This document shows positions 19,846-28,715 of a stretch of 64,000 nucleotides of DNA, piece after piece (within the stretch, counting starts at the first letter, position 1; the number at the start of each line of letters is the position of its first letter). The stretch is taken from contig JBGSIC010000016.1 of NCBI GenBank assembly GCA_041751875.1, positions 1 through 64,000 on the forward strand. The letters run 5' to 3'. Made by a program: the position numbers and the translations under genes. This DNA comes from JBGSIC01 sp041751875 (GTDB lineage: Bacteria > Bdellovibrionota > FAC87 > UBA2466 > JACKAF01). A model generated the notes under the pieces. That model searched no databases. It was not told where the DNA came from and saw only the letters and a list, made by a program, of their open reading frames with translations.

Positions 19846-21030
19846 ATGTTATCTTCCGCACTTAGCAAAATCATGAAATCCCTGTACCACATAGTTTTTG
19901 CGGGACTAATCCTTATTGCGCCCGTTCTTTTCGGAGAAGGGGAAATCCCGATCGCCCCGGGCTACACCTCTGCCCCTACAAAGGTTACCTCTAAGAATTT
20001 GCCCTGGGCAGCGATTGGCCGCTTAACCTACGGCACCGATAAGGTTTGCACCGGTACTTTGGTGTCACCCGATCTGATTGTCACCAACGCGAGCTGCGTA
20101 CAGGATAGTAAAGGTAATCCACGCGACCTGGTATTTTCTCCCAGTAGTGGCCACCCCATATCCTCTAGTGTGGTGAGTTCTTGGTCAGGGAACCGAGACA
20201 ATGGTGACGACTGGGCGATCGCACGTTTGGCTTCGCCTCTGGGAAGTGCTGTCGGTTACCTAGGCGTCCGATACGTTACGATTGAAGACATGACTTCACT
20301 CGAATGGCGTGAAAAGCTTTCTACCGCTGGTTACTCAAAAGACTATGGGCAAGGTCAGGTTGCTTCGGGAAGCATGGGTTGCTCGGCGCTAAAAGACGAG
20401 AGTGACGACGACATGGGATTTTCGCATGACTGTGTCACTAAGGGCGAGAGCCGCGGGGCCCCGTTATTGGCACTTTTTCCTGATGCCGAGGGAAAGCCCA
20501 ATAACGTCCAAATTGTCGGGCTTCACCATTTCACCGATAGTGCGGAAACACGTTATGCTGTGCACGCAAAATCTTTTCTCCTTAAACTTAAAAAGCTGAT
20601 CGCGAACAAGGAAGGTAAACTGGAACAAAGCTACGTAAATCTGTGCAATCGTACCTCTACCACACGCGACGAGAAGCAAAGGCTTCGTATGGCATATGCT
20701 TACAAGGAGGCCGGGCGCTGGGTCTCCGTGGGCTGGTTTATCGCGGACCCCGGAACGTGCCGAGAACTTCCCATTCCTGTAAAAGACTATTCGAACAGCG
20801 TTTACGTTTTCGCCGAAGGGGCTCGTTTTACCCACTTTGGCCCGTACGGCGAGATGCTTGAAGAATTTGGGGAGGGCAAGAAATGGGAGGGCGATGGATC
20901 CAACCAGTTCTGTGTCTCGCAGAAAGACTTTACGATTGCCCATCATCCAAAGATTCATTGCACCCATGAGGATTTCTTAGAGCTCCCCGCTACCGCCGAT
21001 GGCTTAAGGGTATTTAATTTTACCGATTAA
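19846..21030 (+). CDS. Trypsin-fold protein lacking the catalytic His, fused to a DUF1036 domain
   Basis: The 394-residue secreted protein has a signal peptide (LYHIVFAGLILIAPVLFG). A trypsin-like domain follows: AIGRLTYGTDKVCTGTLVSPDLIVTNASC, where the usual TAAHC has Ser83 in place of His. Asp122 (DDWAIARL) and Ser202 (GESRGAPLL) occupy the other triad positions. GDSGGP is altered to GESRGAP. Proteolysis is therefore unlikely. Residues from about 262 match DUF1036: YVNLCNRTS, WVSVGWFIADPGTC and VYVFAEGAR. DUF1036 has no firm function. The first ATG is at 19846; ATG 19873 is also possible, and neither has a clear Shine-Dalgarno. It stands alone between the HAD and LysR genes. Confidence 0.78.
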   Translation: MLSSALSKIMKSLYHIVFAGLILIAPVLFGEGEIPIAPGYTSAPTKVTSKNLPWAAIGRLTYGTDKVCTGTLVSPDLIVTNASCVQDSKGNPRDLVFSPSSGHPISSSVVSSWSGNRDNGDDWAIARLASPLGSAVGYLGVRYVTIEDMTSLEWREKLSTAGYSKDYGQGQVASGSMGCSALKDESDDDMGFSHDCVTKGESRGAPLLALFPDAEGKPNNVQIVGLHHFTDSAETRYAVHAKSFLLKLKKLIANKEGKLEQSYVNLCNRTSTTRDEKQRLRMAYAYKEAGRWVSVGWFIADPGTCRELPIPVKDYSNSVYVFAEGARFTHFGPYGEMLEEFGEGKKWEGDGSNQFCVSQKDFTIAHHPKIHCTHEDFLELPATADGLRVFNFTD

Positions 21031-21077
21031 CTTCTCCGCGCTGGTTGTCTGCTGCATTTTATGATTAGTTCAGTTCC

Positions 21078-22004
21078 GTGGTCGAACAGCTAAACCTCAA
21101 TCAACTGCGCGTCTTTGCGGTCGTCTTCAGGCACCGTAGTATGACTCTAGCAGCAAAAGAACTGCATTTGACCCAGTCAGGTATCAGTCAGCACGTCAAA
21201 GCTCTGGAATCCATTCTCGGGAAAAAGCTATTTGACCGCATTCATCACAAGCTCATCCCCACTTCCACCGCCAAAACTCTCTATGAAGGGTGCGCCCGAG
21301 GCATGGTTGAGCTGGAACATGCATTTTGGCAGATTTCGGGTAAGGCCTTAGCCGGGACCGTGAGCATTGGCGCTCCTCCTGAGTTTGCCTATAACGTGCT
21401 TCTTCCCAGCATTTCCGAGTTCTGCAAGACGCACGACAAAATTGTGTTTCAACTCGTGGTGGGCTTAGCGCCGACAATGAGTGAGAAACTGCTACGAGGC
21501 GATCTTGATTTTGCCTTTGTCGATGATTTTGGTTTGGATCCGCGCGTGGTGACCCAAAAGGTTTACGAGGAAGTGATCGAACTCTGTGTATCGCCACAAC
21601 TGGCAACAAAAGCCGGCGCGTTTCGCCATCACAAAACCTACTACGAAACCCTGCCTTACCTTGCCTACGAACTTGGGGCACCTGTTTTGAACAAGTGGTT
21701 CGAACATCACCTGCCAAAAAAGAAAATGGAACTTAATATTCGCGGCTATTTCAGCGACTGCCAAAGCGTTGCCAAAGTGATTCTTTCCGGAATAGGCGCG
21801 GGCGTATTGCCGAGTTACCTGGTGGACGATCTGGAAAAGCGTTCCAAGAAACTGGTGCGCTTGCCCGGTTCGGGAAAACCGTTGAGTAACACCATCAGCT
21901 TGGCGCACGTACGCGAGCGAACGCACTCCCTCGTCGCGCAAACAGCCATGGATTTTTTAGCTTCTGAGCTGGCGAAAAAGACGCCTTCCGGCCTAAGTTC
22001 CTAA
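21078..22004 (+). CDS. LysR-family transcriptional regulator
   Basis: The 308-residue protein begins with a winged helix-turn-helix: NQLRVFAVVFRHRSMTLAAKELHLTQSGISQHVKALESILGKKLF, split here only for description of the typical LysR N-terminus. A substrate-binding domain follows, starting TVSIGAPPEFAYNVLLP and including LDFAFVDDFGLDP and GAGVLPSYLV. LysR proteins usually bind DNA as tetramers and respond to a small effector. The likely start is GTG at 21078. The regulator is not divergent from any gene here, so its target is unclear; the VWA gene downstream has a palindrome in its leader. No effector can be named. Confidence 0.9.
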   Translation: MVEQLNLNQLRVFAVVFRHRSMTLAAKELHLTQSGISQHVKALESILGKKLFDRIHHKLIPTSTAKTLYEGCARGMVELEHAFWQISGKALAGTVSIGAPPEFAYNVLLPSISEFCKTHDKIVFQLVVGLAPTMSEKLLRGDLDFAFVDDFGLDPRVVTQKVYEEVIELCVSPQLATKAGAFRHHKTYYETLPYLAYELGAPVLNKWFEHHLPKKKMELNIRGYFSDCQSVAKVILSGIGAGVLPSYLVDDLEKRSKKLVRLPGSGKPLSNTISLAHVRERTHSLVAQTAMDFLASELAKKTPSGLSS

Positions 22005-22099
22005 TACTCCTCACCGTTTTGCCATTATTTTTCCTACTCACCGTACTGAATAACAAATAATTTTTCCTTATCTCTCAAAATCGTTATCACTCCCCCGTC

Positions 22100-22119
22100 G
22101 AGACTCACTTATGAGTCTC
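22100..22119 (+). promoter_or_regulatory. Leader palindrome before the VWA gene
   Basis: GAGACTCA and TGAGTCTC form a perfect 8-base inverted repeat with a CTTA loop, seven bases before the GAGG ribosome binding site of the VWA gene. It has no T-tract. It may act as an operator or as an mRNA 5' stem, and both are inference. Confidence 0.4.
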
Positions 22120-22135
22120 CAAGATGAGGTTGGAT

Positions 22136-23707
22136 ATGAAACTTTCTACGATTTACGGAGCGTTGGCCATCGGCCTTCTTGCTTCTTCCGTGTACGCAAA
22201 ACCTTCGCAGTTGGAAGTGAACTGGCGCTATCAAGACGCCCAGTCAAATACCCGCGTAAGTGGCAACAGTGGCCTGGATTTCTCCAGCTCCGAGGACAGT
22301 CGAAGCGATGCCCGCATCGCCAAAACACTTTTCATGGTTCGTTTTGGAAGCGCTCTCAAAGATAGCCTAGAGCAGTTTGAGAAAGCCTGCGCTCCGAAGC
22401 CTGGGCCAATCGGCCTGGAAAAGGCAGGAAGCATTCTTCCCCCGATGCCCCCCTTCCCGCGCCCGGTTCCCAAATGCGAAACCGACCGCTTGCAGGTTGC
22501 TCAGGCGCTATTGAGCCAGGTTGCGTCCTTCAATAAGGAGCTTCGTGCGAATGGGGATTTGCACTCCGATGCCAAGGTCGTTGAGTTGATGGACCTGGGC
22601 CGCAAGCTCGCCAAGAACATGAAAGAAGCCAAAGATCCCATTTTTTGGGGCGGTCCGGTCGGCGGGTTTGGCGGCGGCATTCGCAAATTCGAGCTCGCCA
22701 TGGCAGCCCCCGGTGGAATGAATCTCACCGGCGGAGGCGCACAGGACTTCGGCTTTGTTCGCAAAATCATCCATGACGGGTATGTTCCCGGGAAAGACGC
22801 CTTTCTCATGGAAGGCTTCTTGGGAGAATTCAACCTCTCGCTCAGCGAAGTAAAATGCGACAAGCTTGTTTGCGTGCACCCTGCTATCCAGGTAGACGCG
22901 GAAAATCAGAAGCTCTTCGTACAGCTCGCGATGAACTCCAATGTCACAGCTGCCAATTTTAAGCGTAAACCCCTGAACCTATCGATTGTCCTGGACATCA
23001 GTGGTTCAATGGAAGCCACTGACAACACGGAAAAATCCCGACTCGAATGGGCCAAGGAAGCCGTACTCGCTACCATCGACGAACTAAACGAACAAGACGT
23101 CCTCTCGATCGTTCTCTTCGACGATAAAAGCCAAGTTCTTGTGCCTGCAGGACCAGTCACCGATAAGAAAGAGCTAATCCGCCTTGTCACTGCGCTAAAA
23201 ACACAAGGTAGCACCAATCTGGATGCAGGCTTGAACGACGGTTATAGCCAAGTCAGCCAAAACCTAACGGCGTTGGAAGGCTTCGAGCACCGCGTGATCT
23301 TGATTTCCGATGCGGGCCTAAATACGGGTGTCGTGGATCAAGCACAGCTACTTAAAACCATCACCAACTACGCTGGGGAAAACGTGGGACTTACCGCGAT
23401 TGGCTTGGGTTTGAACTTCAACCAAGACTTCATTCACGGTATTACGCAAAGTCACGGCGGCAACTACCTCTTTGTTCACTCGGGCAAAGACATGTACCGC
23501 TTCTTCGAAAGCTTCGACTTCTTGGTCACACCGGTCGCCTACAACTTCAAAGTCGGTGTGAAGGTGCAAGGAGTGGAAGCGGAACTCGTGCAAGCCTACG
23601 GCTTACCGATTTCAAAAGGGGAAACGGCGAAACCGTTTCTGGACATCCAGACTTTGTTCTTCAGTCAATCTGGTGGCGCTCTGTTGCTTGAATACGATCT
23701 CAAGTAA
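22136..23707 (+). CDS. Secreted von Willebrand factor A-domain protein
   Basis: The protein is 523 residues from ATG 22136, which has GAGG seven bases upstream; an in-frame ATG four codons earlier is less well placed. A signal peptide (IYGALAIGLLASSVYA) is followed by a 260-residue N-terminal region with no recognised domain. The VWA domain has the MIDAS motif VLDISGSM, FDDKSQVLVPAGP, TQGSTNLDAGL and LISDAGLNTG. These residues form a metal-dependent adhesion site. The C-terminus (residues 440-523) is beta-rich. The protein should be periplasmic or surface exposed, possibly in adhesion or assembly. It is a single gene ended by a strong terminator. Confidence 0.85.
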   Translation: MKLSTIYGALAIGLLASSVYAKPSQLEVNWRYQDAQSNTRVSGNSGLDFSSSEDSRSDARIAKTLFMVRFGSALKDSLEQFEKACAPKPGPIGLEKAGSILPPMPPFPRPVPKCETDRLQVAQALLSQVASFNKELRANGDLHSDAKVVELMDLGRKLAKNMKEAKDPIFWGGPVGGFGGGIRKFELAMAAPGGMNLTGGGAQDFGFVRKIIHDGYVPGKDAFLMEGFLGEFNLSLSEVKCDKLVCVHPAIQVDAENQKLFVQLAMNSNVTAANFKRKPLNLSIVLDISGSMEATDNTEKSRLEWAKEAVLATIDELNEQDVLSIVLFDDKSQVLVPAGPVTDKKELIRLVTALKTQGSTNLDAGLNDGYSQVSQNLTALEGFEHRVILISDAGLNTGVVDQAQLLKTITNYAGENVGLTAIGLGLNFNQDFIHGITQSHGGNYLFVHSGKDMYRFFESFDFLVTPVAYNFKVGVKVQGVEAELVQAYGLPISKGETAKPFLDIQTLFFSQSGGALLLEYDLK

Positions 23708-23750
23708 GGACGACCACAATAACCGGGATGCCTATCCCGGGTCTGAATAA

Positions 23751-23787
23751 GGGTGCCTTCGCATGGGGAGGCACCCTTTTCTTTTTT
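23751..23787 (+). terminator. Rho-independent terminator after the VWA gene
   Basis: GGGTGCC (23751-23757) pairs with GGCACCC (23770-23776) and a run of T residues broken by one C follows to 23787. A second hairpin, CCGGGAT/ATCCCGG, lies just upstream at about 23723-23740. Together they separate the VWA gene from the formaldehyde operon. Confidence 0.88.
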
Positions 23788-23866
23788 ATGCTGCCCCTCC
23801 GTTTGCCACCCCTCCCCGTCTTTGTTATGGCTTTCCCTGTCAGCAGACATAAAAGGAGAAGCGATC

Positions 23867-24976
23867 ATGAAAACGCGCGCCGCCGTAGCCTGGGGATCAG
23901 GTTTGCCTCTAGAAGTGGAAGAAATTGACTTGGAAGGCCCTAAAAAGGGCGAGGCTCTAGTGCGGATCGTCGCCACGGGCGTTTGCCACACCGATGCCTT
24001 CACTTTGTCGGGACAAGACCCTGAAGGAATATTTCCCGCCATATTGGGACACGAAGGCGCCGGGATTGTAGAAGAAGTCGGGCCAGGCGTAACCTCACTG
24101 AAAGTGGGCGACGCGGTGATTCCCCTCTACACGCCGGAATGTCGCGAATGTAAATTTTGTCGTTCCGGAAAAACAAATCTGTGCCAAGCGATTCGTGCTA
24201 CCCAAGGACGCGGCCTGATGCCGGACGGAACTTCCCGCTTTTCCAAAAATGGGAAGCCCATTTTCCACTACATGGGAACTTCTACTTTTTCCCAGTACAC
24301 CGTTGTACCCGAGATCGCGCTCGCCAAAATCTCTCCCAAAGCTCCACTAGATAAAATTGGTCTCTTGGGATGTGGCATCACCACCGGCATCGGCGCGGTT
24401 CTCAACACAGCGCGCGTGTTACCAGGGAGTACCGTTGCCGTTTTTGGCTTGGGCGGCATTGGCTTAAGTGTGATTCAAGGTGCGGTAATGGCGAAAGCCA
24501 GCCGGATTATCGCCGTGGATATCAATGAAGAGAAGTTTGAATTCGCCGGTCAACTAGGAGCCACCGATTTTGTAAACCCACGCAAACTCCCGGGTTCCGT
24601 GCAGCAAGCTATCGTGGATCTCACTGATGGCGGTGTCGATTATTCTTTTGAGTGTGTGGGTAACGTGGAGCTAATGCGGACGGCATTGGAGTGCTGCCAT
24701 AAAGGCTGGGGCGAATCGATTATTATTGGCGTTGCGGGCGCGGGAAAAGAAATCGCGACTCGCCCCTTCCAGTTGGTCACAGGCCGAGTGTGGCGCGGAA
24801 CAGCCTTCGGCGGCGTGAAAGGTCGCACCCAGCTGCCCGGTTACGTCGACAAATACCTGGCTGGCGAAATAAAAGTCGATGAGATGATCACCCGTCGGGT
24901 GAAACTTAACGACATCAACAAGGCATTCGACTGGATGCATGAAGGGCAATGCATTCGTACCATGGTGGACTTTTAA
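23867..24976 (+). CDS. adhC: S-(hydroxymethyl)glutathione dehydrogenase / class III alcohol dehydrogenase
   Basis: The protein is 369 residues from ATG 23867, which follows AAAGGAGAA by six bases. It oxidises S-hydroxymethylglutathione to S-formylglutathione with NAD, the first enzymatic step of formaldehyde detoxification. The catalytic zinc ligands are in GVCHTDAF and LGHEGAGIVEEVG. The structural zinc cysteines are in CRECKFCRSGKTNLC, and the NAD Rossmann motif is FGLGGIGLS. The length and the MKTRAAVAW start match class III enzymes closely. S-formylglutathione hydrolase is encoded three bases downstream. No FrmR-type repressor gene is present, so formaldehyde regulation is not evident. 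Confidence 0.97.
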   Translation: MKTRAAVAWGSGLPLEVEEIDLEGPKKGEALVRIVATGVCHTDAFTLSGQDPEGIFPAILGHEGAGIVEEVGPGVTSLKVGDAVIPLYTPECRECKFCRSGKTNLCQAIRATQGRGLMPDGTSRFSKNGKPIFHYMGTSTFSQYTVVPEIALAKISPKAPLDKIGLLGCGITTGIGAVLNTARVLPGSTVAVFGLGGIGLSVIQGAVMAKASRIIAVDINEEKFEFAGQLGATDFVNPRKLPGSVQQAIVDLTDGGVDYSFECVGNVELMRTALECCHKGWGESIIIGVAGAGKEIATRPFQLVTGRVWRGTAFGGVKGRTQLPGYVDKYLAGEIKVDEMITRRVKLNDINKAFDWMHEGQCIRTMVDF

Positions 24977-24978
24977 CC

Positions 24979-25821
24979 ATGCAGGCTCCAATCCTTCAGA
25001 AAAAACTTTGTAACTTCGGCGGGACGCTCGAGTTCTATTCCCACCCGTCCACCTCCACTCACAGCGAAATGAAGTTTTCGGTATTCCGTCCCGCAGAAGC
25101 GCGCACTCAGCGACTACCGGTTCTTTATTGGCTCTCAGGGTTGACCTGCACAGAAGAAAACGTCATGCAAAAATCGGGTGCGCAAGCGTACGCCGCAGCG
25201 AAAGGCATTCTCCTTGTCGCCCCTGATACGAGTCCTCGCGGCTTGGGCCTACCTGGCGAAAAAGAGTCCTGGGATTTTGGAGAAGGCGCGGGCTTCTACG
25301 TCAATGCCACACGCGACCCCTGGAAAAAGAACTACCAGATGTACGACTACGTCGTAAAAGAACTTCCCGCACTTGTCGGAGAGTTTTTTCCCGCGGAAAC
25401 GCACCGCCAATCAATCTTCGGTCACTCGATGGGAGGACACGGCGCTTTGGTGGCCGCTCTTCGCAACCCTTCGCTGTATCGATCCGTTTCCGCTTTTGCA
25501 CCGATTTCAAGTCCGATGCAAGTTCCCTGGGGACAGAAGGCGTTTAATGGTTATCTTGGGAGTGACCAAAGCACTTGGGAACAGTACGATGCTTCTCGCT
25601 TAATTGGGGCCGCGAAAACCAAGATGCCCATTCTTATTGATCAAGGCAGTGACGATAATTTTTTAAAAGAACAATTGCGTCCCGAACTTTTCGCCGCAGC
25701 TTGTGAAAAAGCGGCTTACCCTCTCAGCTACCGCCTGCAGAAAGGCTACGACCACAGCTACTACTTCATCGCGAGTTTTATGAAAGATCACTTTGATCAC
25801 CATTGGTCGCACTTGAAATAG
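24979..25821 (+). CDS. fghA: S-formylglutathione hydrolase
   Basis: The 280-residue esterase hydrolyses S-formylglutathione to formate and glutathione, completing the pathway begun by the adjacent dehydrogenase. The family segments are FSVFRPAEA, VLYWLSGLTCTEEN, DTSPRGLGLPGE and GFYVNAT. The nucleophile elbow is FGHSMGGHGAL, the acid is in DQGSDDNFL, and the catalytic His is in GYDHSYYFIASF. The ATG lies two bases after the dehydrogenase stop, so the two are one operon. No terminator is seen in the 254 bases that follow. Confidence 0.96.
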   Translation: MQAPILQKKLCNFGGTLEFYSHPSTSTHSEMKFSVFRPAEARTQRLPVLYWLSGLTCTEENVMQKSGAQAYAAAKGILLVAPDTSPRGLGLPGEKESWDFGEGAGFYVNATRDPWKKNYQMYDYVVKELPALVGEFFPAETHRQSIFGHSMGGHGALVAALRNPSLYRSVSAFAPISSPMQVPWGQKAFNGYLGSDQSTWEQYDASRLIGAAKTKMPILIDQGSDDNFLKEQLRPELFAAACEKAAYPLSYRLQKGYDHSYYFIASFMKDHFDHHWSHLK

Positions 25822-26008
25822 GGCCATTTCAACGACTTTTGCCCGAACAGGGAAAGGACATGTAAAAAGAAATGGCAGATCCTTGTAGGCCTTTGATCTT
25901 CTTGATTTTTCCTTCCCCCCTTTCAGCTTTTCGCTCACAAACCGGTCAAATTTCACATTTCAGACCAGTATTTTCCTTCATATCTACAGATACTTAAGCG
26001 GCCGTACG

Positions 26009-26037
26009 TCGGTAAAGAGATTGCATCTATTTACCGA
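26009..26037. promoter_or_regulatory. Inverted repeat upstream of the RCC1-like lipoprotein gene
   Basis: TCGGTAAA (26009-26016) and TTTACCGA (26030-26037) form a perfect 8-base inverted repeat with a 13-base spacer, 38 bases before the lipoprotein ATG. It could be a dimeric regulator's operator or a leader stem. The rest of 25822-26075 shows nothing recognisable. Confidence 0.35.
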
Positions 26038-26075
26038 TAACGCATTGCGTACAATTGGCACTTTGGAGCACGTTT

Positions 26076-28481
26076 ATGAGCCTTAATCGATCTTTTCTCT
26101 CCGCTATTCTGTTCACCTTCGCCCTGACCTCTTGCGTGAAATTTGAAGAGACGGCCCTGGTGGATCTCTACTCAGGCGCAGCTCCCAACGTTAACGTGAC
26201 TGTAGATAAAAATAGTTCCGTGTTGGTAAGCCTCCAGGCCGTAGGCCTCAGCATGGACAATCTCATGATTGAAGTCGTGACCGAGCCCACGCGCGGTTCA
26301 CTAGGAACTGTTACCGCAAATGGGGAAGTTTTTGAGATCGCCTACTCACCGGCACTGAATATCGTCGGAACCGATTTTTTCACCTACCGCTTTATCGATG
26401 GAAATAAAGATACGAACATCGGAACGGTCCACATTCAAATCAAAAATAGAAACACGGCCCCTGTGGCGCTCCCTCAAACCGTTCAGGTAACCGAGGATAC
26501 GCATAAAGATTTTGTCCTCGCCGGAACGGATTTAGATGGCGACACATTAGTTTTCGAAGTCGTCACCCAACCCACACACGGCACCCTGAGCGGGACGGTA
26601 CCGAATTTACGCTACACCCCTGAAGAAAACTACCACGGCGCGGATAGCTTCTTCTTCAAAGCGAAGGATGCGACGCTCGAAAATACTGCACAAGTGACCT
26701 TCTCCGTTTCAGCGGTAAATGATAGGCCGGTGGCGTTAGCAATGCCTGGTCTTTCTACAAACGAAGACGTCCCCAAGTCACTCACCCTACAAGGTGATGA
26801 CATCGACAATACCAACTTAACTTTCTCGATCACACAACAACCTAATAACGCCACTTTTAGCGGTACTCCCCCGAATCTCGTCCTTACTCCGGAGGCGAAT
26901 TTCCATGGCACAGTCACGTTTGCCTTTAGAGTCAGTGACGGGACACTCAACTCCGATCCGAGGACAGTTTCCGTAACGGTCGTTGCCGTAAATGACGTAC
27001 CAACCGCCGAAGACCAATCAGTTACCGCGGTACAAGGGGTAGCTAAAGCTATCGTTCTTGTGGGGAGTGACGTGGAAGGACCCGTCACTTGGGAAACGAC
27101 TTCACCCGATCACGGAAGCTTGAGTGGTACGGCTCCTAATCTTACTTATACTTCCGACGCCTCCTATGTGGGAGATGACGAATTTACTTTTCGCGTAAAA
27201 GACAGCGCAAACCAGCCCAGCCCGTGGAGAACAGTATCGATTGAGGTCGAACCGAGAGTAATCCCTCCCAACGAATACGCTGATATTGCGGATGTTAAAG
27301 CCGGCCACCACCACTCCTGCGCACTTTTAAAAAGCGGCACCGTGAAATGCTGGGGCCATGGTCAACTCGGAGAATTAGGAAATGGAAGTTCGAGTCAACT
27401 TGGTGACCAACCAGGCGAGATGGCGAACTTACCGGCAGTCTCTTTGGGCAGACCTGCCACAAAGCTCGCGGTAGGTTTTGGAACTTCCTGCGCAATCTTG
27501 GACGATAACAGTCTGAAGTGCTGGGGACAAAAAATCTCGGGGCCATTGAATATCTCAGCGACGGGAACTTCGCCGGTTAACGTGCCTTTGGCAGACGGCC
27601 GCACCGTGCTGGATGTCTCTGTCGCCTACAACTCGGTCTGTGCGGTTCTAGACGACGGCCGCGTTCAGTGCTGGGGTCGGTCTGAGGACATTACGGGACG
27701 GGACGATGCGGTAGCATACGATGACTCGAACCCAGCTGTAGGAGCCTTTGAAAACAACGGTGTGCTTAAAGCAACCAAGATCACAGCGGGCTACTACTTT
27801 GTTTGCGCTCTTTTAGAAGACGGCAGTGTTAGCTGCTGGGGTGAAAATAGTTCGGGCTCGCTGGGTTCTGGAGACGATGTGGATCGAGTTGGCATCAGCA
27901 CAAACCTGGTGAATCTGGGAACCGGCCGAACAGCCAAACAAATTAGCTCGGGTGACAAAACGACGTGTGCCGTCCTTGATAACGATGCCGTAAAGTGCTG
28001 GGGAAGCAATAGTGACGGAAAGCTCGGAGTAGGTACACAGTTCTCAGCTGGCAGAAATCCCAATGAGATGGGGGACGATCTCCCTATTCTAAACCTTGGT
28101 GACGGGCGTACAGCGAAAAGTGTTTCCGTCGGGCACTCACATGCGTGCGCAGTGCTGGACAACAATACCCTTAAGTGCTGGGGCGAAGGAGAATATGGTC
28201 AGTTGGGCCAGGGTGACAACAATGACCGCGGGGGAAGAAACAAGCCTACAATCGCCGAAACTCCCGGCATTAACTTAGGAAACACCCGAACCGCTCTGAG
28301 TGTGTCGGCCGGCTCTGAACACACATGCGCTGTTCTCGATACGGAAAAAGTAAAATGCTGGGGAAGAAACTCGGCTTCGGGTCTAGGCGCTGGCTACCTC
28401 GGCTTGGGACACACCCAAAACCGGGGCACAAACAGCTCGCATATGGGCGACAATCTCCCGTTACTTATTCTGTTGCCCTAA
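26076..28481 (+). CDS. Lipoprotein with tandem Ig/cadherin-like domains and an RCC1-like seven-repeat propeller
   Basis: The protein is 801 residues from ATG 26076 (GGAG eight bases ahead). A lipoprotein signal ends in LTSC, with Cys20 as the acylation site. Residues 30-410 hold about four Big/cadherin-like repeats with signatures such as GTDLDGDTLVF, YHGADSFFFKAKD and AVNDRPVA. Residues 415-801 hold seven repeats of the form C-A-x-L...C-W-G, as in SCALLKSGTVKCWG and TCAVLDNDAVKCWG. These match bacterial RCC1-like repeats and probably form a seven-bladed propeller, each blade with a cysteine pair. It is likely displayed at the outer membrane or surface. The ligand is unknown and no operon partner is evident. 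Confidence 0.85.
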   Translation: MSLNRSFLSAILFTFALTSCVKFEETALVDLYSGAAPNVNVTVDKNSSVLVSLQAVGLSMDNLMIEVVTEPTRGSLGTVTANGEVFEIAYSPALNIVGTDFFTYRFIDGNKDTNIGTVHIQIKNRNTAPVALPQTVQVTEDTHKDFVLAGTDLDGDTLVFEVVTQPTHGTLSGTVPNLRYTPEENYHGADSFFFKAKDATLENTAQVTFSVSAVNDRPVALAMPGLSTNEDVPKSLTLQGDDIDNTNLTFSITQQPNNATFSGTPPNLVLTPEANFHGTVTFAFRVSDGTLNSDPRTVSVTVVAVNDVPTAEDQSVTAVQGVAKAIVLVGSDVEGPVTWETTSPDHGSLSGTAPNLTYTSDASYVGDDEFTFRVKDSANQPSPWRTVSIEVEPRVIPPNEYADIADVKAGHHHSCALLKSGTVKCWGHGQLGELGNGSSSQLGDQPGEMANLPAVSLGRPATKLAVGFGTSCAILDDNSLKCWGQKISGPLNISATGTSPVNVPLADGRTVLDVSVAYNSVCAVLDDGRVQCWGRSEDITGRDDAVAYDDSNPAVGAFENNGVLKATKITAGYYFVCALLEDGSVSCWGENSSGSLGSGDDVDRVGISTNLVNLGTGRTAKQISSGDKTTCAVLDNDAVKCWGSNSDGKLGVGTQFSAGRNPNEMGDDLPILNLGDGRTAKSVSVGHSHACAVLDNNTLKCWGEGEYGQLGQGDNNDRGGRNKPTIAETPGINLGNTRTALSVSAGSEHTCAVLDTEKVKCWGRNSASGLGAGYLGLGHTQNRGTNSSHMGDNLPLLILLP

Positions 28482-28715
28482 ACCTATTCGCGGCTTACCA
28501 CCCCATAGTTAGTTACCAGCGAAAGACTGCCCATTCCTAGTACAAAGCTATGCCATTTTTACGCGCTGACCCCTCATTCCGCCTCACGCCCACTGGCGCC
28601 ACCTTTGCACTCTCTTTTCATGGCTCGAAGTGTGTGTTCTTAAGGAATACTTGTGGCGCGGCTGTCGAGCGTGGTCGCAAAGTACGAACAGGTACGGTTA
28701 AAGGAACCAAAGCAA

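Noticed and set aside
23721..23742. CCGGGAT/ATCCCGG hairpin as a separate terminator
   Set aside because: It has no following T-run; the stronger terminator is immediately downstream.
25663..25956. A 97-codon minus-strand frame at the end of fghA
   Set aside because: It is mostly antisense to the conserved hydrolase and has no domain.
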